Of a stretch of DNA of 21,138 nt, positions 8,263 to 16,200 are shown piece by piece. The translations under genes and the position numbers were made by a program. The notes beneath the pieces were generated by a model. It saw only the letters and a list, made by a program, of their open reading frames with translations. It did no database searches and was not told where the DNA came from. Location of the stretch: NCBI GenBank assembly GCA_009869945.1, contig WIXG01000796.1, positions 1-21,138 of the forward strand, read 5' to 3'. The DNA comes from Mesaphorura yosii (lineage: Eukaryota > Arthropoda > Collembola > Poduromorpha > Tullbergiidae). Position 1 is the first letter of the stretch, and each line of letters starts with the position of its first letter.

Positions 8263-8901
8263 TTAGTAGCTTTCGCAGAGAGCCCGTAGGGGAGTAGTTT
8301 CCTGTCTACTAGCAATACTTGCAAAAGTAGGCGTAGATACGACGAAGGCTAACCCAGATTCGGGTTCAAAACCTTGAAACATTTTAACCGCTGACCAATC
8401 GGAATACCACTCGAAGTTGTCACGCGCTTTAAAGTCTTTCGCACCGACCCAGTATACTGAATGAATGCAAAAAATATTGAACTTATTATTCAGTTGATTC
8501 CCACATCTCAAACCCTGTACTCACAGTTGCCCAGTCCAAGAATTGGGTGTTTGGTGAGGAGAAAGTTATTCTGTTCCATATTTCTTACTGTTGCCAGACG
8601 CAGCCCAGAATTGATGCAAAATTGATAAGCAGACCCCCACGAATACTACAATACATAAAGTAAAAGTGCTAAATGGTCAATGGCGGGTATTTTGGTATGC
8701 AATTAAAGTACCGTTGGAGAAGCGTCTATGTAATAACTCTTTCCATCGATGGAGCCCAAAAGCTGGAGCCTCGGATCAAGAGCAAGTTTACCAGCCCCAA
8801 CCCCCCGTGGGAGCCGGGGAGGGAGGTTTCTTGGCTTGAATGTCGTTAACAGAAGCCAAAACCAAACAGAGCGCCAATGCAGAGACAACGAATTTCTCCA
8901 T
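8263..8901 (-). CDS. Secreted C-type lectin-like protein, three or four exons, with a frame problem at a G run
   Basis: Segments are 8901-8712, 8645-8525 and 8456-8263, with introns of 66 and 68 nt (GTACTT...TAG, GTGAGT...CAG) in matching phases. The ATG at 8901 opens a signal peptide (MEKFVVSALALCLVLAS). The C-type lectin domain is clear: DGKSYYIDAS, then YSWGSAYQFCINSGLRLATV, YWVGAKDF with NFEWYSD, and a final LRALCESY before TAA. Cys at about 73 and 164 would make the family's long-loop disulfide. The usual EPN and WND calcium/sugar motifs are replaced by EPE and nothing recognisable, so binding may be calcium-independent or lost. Within 8901-8712 the signal-peptide frame meets the domain frame only if one base is dropped from the G6 run on the minus strand (8801-8806); 190 nt minus one is exactly 63 codons. 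Alternatives are a sequencing error, a real frameshift, or a poor 88-nt GC-rich intron from a GTTAAC donor. Confidence 0.7.
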
Positions 8902-8977
8902 TTTCACAGAGCAGAGCCAGGAAAAGATACTGTGTGAATTTCCAGTTATAGTAATTCCGATTGCCATTTGAGGTTCG

Positions 8978-8984
8978 TTTTATA
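8978..8984 (-). promoter_or_regulatory. TATA box of the C-type lectin-like gene
   Basis: TATAAAA on the minus strand lies about 77 nt upstream of the ATG at 8901. A start about 30 nt downstream leaves a 5' UTR of some 50 nt, which fits a compact, inducible secreted-protein gene. Confidence 0.5.
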
Positions 8985-9363
8985 CTGAATTCCGGACGTC
9001 ATTGCTGTCGCGAGCTGGTTTGAGGGATTAGGAGCTAATGCTGGGATTTAAGGGCTTAAAGTATGTCAACTTCCATGCCACGGTCGCGTTGAATTTAATC
9101 GTAGTGATTAACATGTTAGGCTTACGCTGTGTTGAGTGCAGACGCTAGCACAACCGCACCATCGGTCACAAATAGTAATTGGTAGATTTTGAACCTGCAA
9201 TGAACACCGACAGGGCGACCAAAATTAATTTGGTTAGGCTTAGTTTTGACGGGAAAAGGTTGAATCCAACTTGTTATCAGAAAGTTCTGTCATTGATCCC
9301 TTTGGCTGTGGTACTCAAAATGAACCGTGTTTTCTATTCATAAATTAGTTCACGTGAAAATGT
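8985..9363. other. Intergenic stretch, nothing recognised
   Basis: I see no supported exon, repeat or regulatory site beyond the TATA box at its left edge. Confidence 0.5.
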
Positions 9364-9555
9364 TCAATCCTCAATCTTAATTGAGAATGAGAACGTAAAA
9401 CAGTCAACAAGACAGCATTCGAATTTGATGCTGCTAACGATAGCATTTTCTTTACAGGCAAGCACGTCACCACTCTTCACATCATCTTTCGCAGCATCTA
9501 AACAGAGATTCTCTTTGAATATGGCTCTGACGACTTTGCCTATGGTTTTCCACAT
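9364..9555 (-). CDS. Doubtful small ORF in a region with coding potential on both strands
   Basis: The minus strand has an ATG-started 63-codon frame, preceded by an acceptor-like TTAATGCAG near 9584. It contains ENLCLDAAKDDV and a Cys pair and ends in a hydrophobic stretch. However, the plus strand of the same region also reads well: after AAACAG, a frame with HCVAKRFP, LVVECELMPQG, EPFCDRPPQYSACMK is open until TGA near 9680, and another plus frame opens after a strong TTTCTTTACAG acceptor near 9458. At most one of these is real. I cannot decide and give no function. Confidence 0.2.
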   Translation of the reverse strand: MWKTIGKVVRAIFKENLCLDAAKDDVKSGDVLACKENAIVSSIKFECCLVDCFTFSFSIKIED

Positions 9556-9760
9556 TGTGTGGCGAAGCGGTTTCCTGCATTAAGAAAACTCGTGGTAGAA
9601 TGCGAACTTATGCCTCAAGGAAAAGAACCGTTTTGCGACCGGCCTCCACAATACTCAGCCTGCATGAAGTGACCACATGGAGACGCAATCGCAGCCGCCC
9701 AGGCGAGCGCCGAAGTCCACGAGAAGGGGGCCGAGAGTCTAGAAATTAGCATCTTGTAAT

Positions 9761-10246
9761 TAATTTCATTTGTTCTCATTTTATTCTTAATTTTACATCT
9801 GCACATATTGAAATACCTTTTGACTCTTTTGAATTTTGAACATTTTGTTAAAAATAAACTCAGACTTCATGCATTAACCTGGCTGTAAATTATGATACAG
9901 TCAAACCTTGCCAAAATATTCAGAACTCAACTCCAACTCGCACTGCATTTGTTGACGATTAGATAAGGTGCAGTGTGAGTGTCATGTCCTTCAGCACCAT
10001 CGAGATCGATCGTCAATGGCGTTCGGCTGAAGTTTGAAATTCATGTGAATATCAAATGTGAAGTGACAACCTAGGTCCCTATGATTATCCCTTGACAGGT
10101 TACAAACTTAGTTTTATTGTGATTAATTAGCAGAAACTCGAGCAAATCTTATCTGCAAATCGAGTATCAGTTCACGAAAGGCTTCCATCAAGTCAAGCGT
10201 GAAGTTCTTGCCAGCGCAGCTGCTTACCACGCCAAGGTTTAAAAAA
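9761..10246. other. Intergenic stretch and 5' flank of the membrane protein gene
   Basis: AT-rich, with an AATAAA on the plus strand near 9852 that could end a transcript covering 9460-9750. ATCAGTTC near 10166 resembles an arthropod initiator about 80 nt before the ATG at 10247. No coding region is supported. Confidence 0.35.
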
Positions 10247-10782
10247 ATGCCTAAGTGCACATACGAAGAGCTGATTCCGTATCCCGTGCTGGAGTGCACG
10301 TACGCTGTTTGGAAGGAGACGGACGACTTGCAGACACAGATTTACATAATCATCGCCGTGTTTAGCGGAGTCTGTGCGCTGCTCCTGATTTTCGTGTTTG
10401 CACTTCTCTTATGGATTATGAGGCAAGTCAAACTAGTTAAAAATCGACCAATACCAAATTAACCAGCAGAAAACTCTTCTTCATCTCACTAATCGACTAA
10501 TTGCTGCTGCTCTTTCTTCGCCTTCGTTGCAGGCTCCGAAAGAAAATGTCGAATCTTGGCAGCACGGAGGTCCTCCAGCGACAAGGCTATGAGACGTACT
10601 CTGGAAAGCCGACGAGCGTTCAAATGTATCAACTGACATTTAATTTATAGGATTTAATTAAATAGCAGTCGTAACTCTTGGCGGTGCTTTGCTGATTTTT
10701 CAGACCGAGGGCTCCGACATCACCACAGACGAATGGAGGAGTCCGATTCAGTCGCAAAGGCAGGAGCAGCAACTTTTACTGA
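10247..10782 (+). CDS. Small single-pass membrane protein with a GC-AG intron
   Basis: Exons 10247-10422, 10533-10625 and 10704-10782 join in phase to 115 codons ending in TGA. Intron 1 (110 nt) has the donor AG|GCAAGT and acceptor TTGCAG; GCAAGT is the standard form of the rare GC-AG class. Intron 2 (78 nt) is GTATCA...TTTCAG. The start ATG lies in AAAAAAATG. Residues 1-32 are a short outer segment with Cys 4 and Cys 17. Residues 33-58 form one long membrane helix of Ile, Val, Leu and Phe. An RLRKK stop-transfer patch begins at 59 and fixes the C terminus inside. The remaining tail is Ser/Thr/Pro/Arg-rich with YETY and several possible phosphorylation sites. Without splicing the frame would stop at 10462 after a shorter basic tail, so retention of intron 1 could give a second isoform. 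I recognise no family; a small adaptor or signalling subunit is conceivable but unproven. Confidence 0.7.
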
Positions 10783-10832
10783 ACATATGATTGCCGATTA
10801 ATGCCAAATTCCCATATATGAGTTACAATAGC

Positions 10833-10838
10833 AATAAA
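10833..10838 (+). terminator. Polyadenylation signal AATAAA of the membrane protein gene
   Basis: AATAAA on the plus strand, 51 nt past the TGA at 10780-10782. Good spacing for the 3' end of this gene. Confidence 0.65.
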
Positions 10839-11125
10839 TTACATTTTGACGAGCTGAGTAATAATTTAAGCACAAACTATTAGCAGCTGTCCAATAAAGC
10901 CACTCGCAGTCTTGTGTCAATTCCGTTTGAATTCTTGAGAATCTAGAGAAAAAAGCAGCTCGTCTGCCTGAAGAAATGAGTCGAAGCTCGAAATTGAAGT
11001 GACACGGTTTTTGGACCTGCAAACAACATGTTCAAGGAAAATTGATTTCGACGAATTAATGCACTCTTAACCGGGCCACAACTTAGTATTTGGGGAACTT
11101 TCAGCTGACCTCTGCGTTTGTGCAG

Positions 11126-11821
11126 GTCCGCCACGTCGGAGCTATTGGAATTTTGGTGCTGCTCCTTGTGGCTATTGCCCATGGTGAAGACGCGGACGCA
11201 ACGATTCAAGAAATGCAGGCGGAGCCGGGACTGGACTCCCTCCACCGTAAATCAGTGTGCAATGTGTACGTCAACGGAATGTACAGCGCCGTCGCCGAGA
11301 TGATAGCCCACAGCTCCGAAATCAGTGACCCGAGGATTTACCTGCAGTGCGTAGAAAACCCAATGCCGAAGAGCGGTGAAGGGACGTGTGTCTGCAACTA
11401 GACGCTGGGCCACCAGAAGCGAGAAGAAAGCACGTGCTTTGGGCTGTACGGAGCGCCTTTTGAATTCCTCCAAGACTACAGTGGAAAGGTCAGCATACTC
11501 ACCGAGTGCTCCGACAATGGCGGCTTGCTCTGTGCCGACCAGCGAGAAGGCCTACGCAAACTTGCAAAGGACATCGGCAGCGGCGAGCAGGAAAACCTGC
11601 AGCAAGTCATGTTTGGCAAACTTGGCGAGAGTGGTGACCGGAAATTCTGCAAATTCAAGGACAATCGCTACCCACGACCAGACGGAACGTGCACTGCCGG
11701 CGTGAATGTGGGGAATTCGGCACCGGGTAGCTAGCGTGTGCATCGGAAGCAATTTTGGATTGAGGCGACCAATCTCCTGTTTTACGTCGTGGTGGCTTTC
11801 TTGTGGGCGGCTCGTCAGTAA
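11126..11821 (+). pseudogene. Secreted Cys-rich protein gene interrupted by in-frame TAG codons
   Basis: A branch-like CTGAC and the acceptor TTTGTGCAG precede 11126. From there one frame runs to 11819 broken only by TAG at 11399-11401 and TAG at 11732-11734, ending in TAA at 11819-11821. It opens with a hydrophobic signal segment (GAIGILVLLLVAIAHG), then Cys pairs (SVCNVY, LQCVEN, TCVCN). After the first TAG come 110 clean codons with Cys in STCFGLYG, TECSDNG, LLCADQ, KFCKFKD and GTCTAG. After the second TAG is a hydrophobic tail (TNLLFYVVVAFLWAA), like a GPI-anchor signal. An AATAAA lies at 11928-11933. The first exon with the start codon is not certain; MSRSSKLK at 10976 is a candidate but its GT donor is one base out of phase. 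The first TAG could be skipped by a 66-nt GTAGAA...CACCAG intron that keeps phase, but that segment is GC-rich and lacks a pyrimidine tract. The second could lie in a 93-nt GTAGCT...GTCAG intron. Pseudogene is the simplest call; readthrough or splicing would rescue it. Confidence 0.55.
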
Positions 11822-11927
11822 ATTCAACATCGCACGTGAAGTAAAATTCTCGAAATATGCTTTTATGAGTAACTTAATTATCGTCCCTCATTAATTACTT
11901 GGTTGCCCATACATTCTCAAAAACTGA

Positions 11928-11933
11928 AATAAA
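11928..11933 (+). terminator. Polyadenylation signal AATAAA after the Cys-rich gene
   Basis: AATAAA on the plus strand about 110 nt past the TAA at 11819-11821. The 3' processing signal of the Cys-rich gene is still present. Confidence 0.5.
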
Positions 11934-11934
11934 T

Positions 11935-13217
11935 ACGTGAGCCTGAGCTGTTGCCGCTGATTGAAATTCTTGTCGATATGACTTGGCTTGTCATTTGCCT
12001 AAATACTAAATGCAGATTTTAATTGCGTTGAATTAGAAAGTAAAATTTGAGGTGCCCGTAAATGGAGAGTCTCACATGGCATCTGGCATGGGTGTGTTTA
12101 TGTCGTGGAGGTCAACGAGAAACAGTGTGATTCATTCATCGTACTGTTTACTGCCGCATTGATGTGTGATGTCGCAGTGCCTGCTGGAAGTGTTTATGCG
12201 CATCTGCTCACTTCACCACCGAAGTTTTTACTTTTATCACAAATTGTGCCACTTGCATTGACTGCAAATTGCTAGAAAAACTTGATCAAATCAAGATCAG
12301 GATCATAAAATCAGGATTTAATGATGGTTGACCAATTGACCAAGCGAGAGTGGCTGCGAGGACCGCTTCTGCTTTCTGTATTTGTGTAACAATGTAAAAA
12401 GTTGTGTGTGGGTGAGAATCACTGAAATAATGGGATAATGGCAATGATAAACAAAAGCAAAGGCAACAACGCGATAAAATGAAACAGAAACGAGAAACCT
12501 GCTTCAATTTTCAATTCTTGCAGTGTTCATTCTCAGAAGGCCATGGCACCATTGTTGGATGTGCGAACTGCGAATAGCTTTGAGGTGGTGCGGACGTTCG
12601 TTATTGACAATTCGTATATAGTAAATTGTGGGTGCATATTTCGAGTCAGCCAGATTCCTCGGCGTCTATTCTTTAATGCCTAATGTTCTTCATGTTTATG
12701 GAGTTGTTGATGGTCACGACTCACAGCCACGACGATCACCTGTGCAATGTGGTAATTTGAGATGAGATTGATGAATCTTAAAATTTCTTTTAATTCGTTT
12801 TTGTGCGTGTGCAGACTGTAAGTTTAGGCTTCCTTTCAGCTATAATTGTGTTGTCTGTACAGTACGTTGCGCATTCACGCCTTCAGCTTTAAGTTTTACC
12901 ATACGAATCTCATTTGCAAATTGCAAATGTGTACTGGCTGAGTGAGTACTTGTGAGTAAATTAAATACTTGAGAATTGAAGTGATCAGTCTCATTTTGCA
13001 CATCAAAGCCACAGGAGCACTGCAGCAGCAAAAGAGACTGACTGACTGTAATTATTAAAAGCACGTTGTGGCTAAAAAAAATTGTCCACTGCGAAAAGAA
13101 GGAAGGTGCGATTTCTGAGTCGATTAACTTCAGCACTGCGTACAAGCGCTGTGTCAAATGTCGAGGTGGCATTCTAATTCTTGAAGTCTAACATCTGAAA
13201 TTCCTCACCGTTGCATC
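11935..13217. other. Long intergenic region upstream of the SAXO-like gene
   Basis: No gene is established. A strong acceptor-like TTCAATTCTTGCAG near 12521 is followed by a 46-codon frame from the ATG at 12542 (MAPLLDVRTANSF...), which holds a GTAAAT donor-like site after about 26 codons. This may be an upstream exon of something unrecognised. Near 12815 a CAG acceptor and a GTAAGT donor are only three bases apart, too close for an ordinary exon. The remainder is AT-rich and presumably contains the SAXO-like promoter, but I see no convincing TATA box. Confidence 0.35.
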
Positions 13218-16200
13218 ATGGTAGTACAGCACGAAGACACGATCCAAATGGGTCATACTTTGGTCGAATCAATGGAAACAACACACGGCGGAATTCCACT
13301 GTGCATCTGCCAAATTTGCACGTGCGGGTGAGTGAGTTCAGCGAATATTTGAGTTTACGAGAAAAATTACGAGGAATTCGTGTAGAACAACGTACGTACT
13401 ACGTAGTCCAGTGCGGAAGAATCCCGAAGGATGAAGGCGGAAGGGTAGAATGCGGCTGAGTTTTGCGAATTGGATTGGTCAAATGCGTAAAATTGTGAAT
13501 TGATATGCGAAATCAAATTATAATTATGCACACAATCAAATTTCACTTCATTTATTCTCCAACGTGCAACTTGGCCCACAGTTTTGAATCGTACTCGAAT
13601 CTGCAAATGAGGATTCAATTGCTTCATTGTTTTGTTTTAATCGTTTGCAGTCACCACAAATGCCCACACACGGAGTCCAGAATGGTCGATCACGTTTCTT
13701 CGGAACTCCGACAGTTTGGTGCGTATGAATATGAAACTGAGCAACACATTTCCACAATGGAGAACGAAGCCCAATTGATAGAGTATCAACAACACCAACT
13801 GCAGCAGGTGAGATTTCCTGATTTTTGAGGAGTCGACACGATTTTTGTCAGGGCCTGGCTAATCACCAATTTCCATTAGGATTTACAGTTCGATCGATCA
13901 AAGATGAAGCGAGATCAAACCGCATTGATGCTCGAAAGCGAAACGACACTGGGCGGCTCTTCGTACAGGGAGGAATTCCACGAGAAGGAGTTTGAGCAGC
14001 AAAAGAAGTACGTCACATGAAACGGGCAAATATAAACCAACGCTTCGATTTTACTTACAGCTTTTAACTGTTCAAGGTTTAAGCTGAAACAGGGGTACGA
14101 AGATGCCCGTGAAGGCGAAATATTTCACTCCAGGCGGATGGTCCGTGAAAGAAGCAGTTCAGGCCAGCGCCAGCCTGAGAAGGACGACTGGAGTGTTCAT
14201 TTGCACGAAAGCCGCGTTGCATTGGATTCTTGCACTCACAGTCAAAGTCAGCAGCAACAGCAATTACGACAATCTGCGTCTACTGAACGATATACTTCGT
14301 CAAAATCGTTATCAGCCCAACACGAAGAATCTCCATCATTTCAGGAACGCTTGCTATTGGAACTGGATCAATTGGAGAGCAGAATTTCTAGTGTTTCCCA
14401 GTCCCAATTTGAAACAGTAACAACATGCATGCAACAACAACAGCAAGAATCTCTTTTGACAACTTCCGAACAAATCTTGAAGGGCAGAGACTCCAGCGTC
14501 AGTGCCGACAGGGAATTAAGTGCTTCGTTACTGTCGGATGAGATCACCAAAAGCTTATTGCGTGAAGCATCAACGCTGCCTGTGCTCAATACTCAGTCTT
14601 TGAGCAGGAAGCAACTCCGTGGGAGCAAATTGGTGGATATTCCATTTCCACTCGAATGTGAGGATCGCAGCCAAGAAACACGGAAGACACTGCGAAAAGG
14701 CATACTGGTCGACGAACACGAGCTTCACATTCACACTTCAGATTTTGACACGCCGACGTCTGCTTCTGCTGCTCAGTCAGAATTCTCGTCACTGCTAAAA
14801 GAGCAGTCCGGGTCTTCCAAGTATGGCTACGGCTTTGGACAAGGCATCGAGCAGAGCGAGACAATTATTCAAGAATCCAGCCGGCTGTTGAAGGAACTTG
14901 GAGAACAGAAGGAAACGCTCTCCCAATTAAATGCGGAATACTCGACCAAATCGGACGCCATGCAATCGAGCTTGTTAGAGAAGCAGTGCAAAATCAGAAT
15001 TGACAATTTCGAGGCAAAATCGAGTTCCAATATGGAAAAACAAAAATTCATGACTTCAACAGAAGCTTCGTTAGACGAGCTAATTTCTTATCGTCCAGGA
15101 ACGCCCGTCAGAACCAGCGCAAGAGACCAGCGTGGAATCCTCGGATCCAAAATCGAAACCAAATCTGACGGAGTGTGTCACGAATTTGGAAACATTCAAG
15201 GCCTTGCGGTAGCAACCCCAAGTAAGTCAAGCATGGAGAAAACTCATGACCAAAAGAAAGCGCAAGCAGATCAGAAAAAAGTCCTCCAATCCCAGAAAGT
15301 GATCGATGCCGACTTCGAATCTTCCTTTTCACGCTCGCGTTCCAAAGAACACGAAATTTCGAGCAGAACTGCAGGATTTGCCTCCGCTAGGATTGAAAAT
15401 GCTGAAAAAGTTCTACGAACGATCACAGATATTAAATCTACGCAAGCCGCAGCCGCAGATATAATGTCGGACGACAGCATTGAAATTTACGAGAAGATTC
15501 GCACGCCAACAGCGTCAACGAGGCCTCGTGAGCCTCTTGTGAAGTGGCAACGGAAAGATCAGCAGAAACTCGAAGGGGAAGTGGATTATGAGAGCACAAA
15601 CAGAAAAGATTTTTACGAGAAGCAGCATGAACATGACAAGGTCAAGGCTGTTAGAAGAAACACGTACACCAAGCAGGAAGGAGAAATGTACCTGCAGACC
15701 ACTTCTAGAGACGACTTCACCGGTGGCAAGGGAGAACGAGTCGATGTAAAGCGTCACGCCGACAATTTGCACATGGCAGGCACATTTTACGGGAAAGAGA
15801 AACAACCGGCGCCAAAAATTGACAGGACAAAGCCAATTACTCGAGCGGATAATTTGAAACCGTTCGAAGGAGCTTTTTCAAGCAGGAGAATTGAGGATGC
15901 GCCAAAACTCATGGGTGAACGTGCAGTCGTAAAAGTTCCAAAGGAAAATCTGAGACCGGAAGGGCAGCATTATTACCCCCCCAAACAAACGGCACCTGTA
16001 TATGGCGAGAGATATCCCGTTGTTCGACATCCTGATAACATCACGTTTCAAGGAGACTTCCCTCAACGGTACCTGCAGCCCGCGCCCAAAATTGACAGAA
16101 GAAAGCCAATCACACGGCAAGACAACTTGAAGCCCTTCAAAGGAGCGTTTACAGCGAGGAAAATTGACGATGCTCCAAAATTCGAGCGTGTCGTCGTGAA

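Noticed and set aside
10247..10462. Unspliced membrane protein ending at 10462
   Set aside because: The GC-AG intron and a second in-phase intron extend it to 10782 with a nearby AATAAA. The short form is kept only as a possible isoform.
12811..12825. Three-base microexon between CAG and GTAAGT near 12815
   Set aside because: Splice-site words this close are more likely chance; nothing links such an exon to a transcript.
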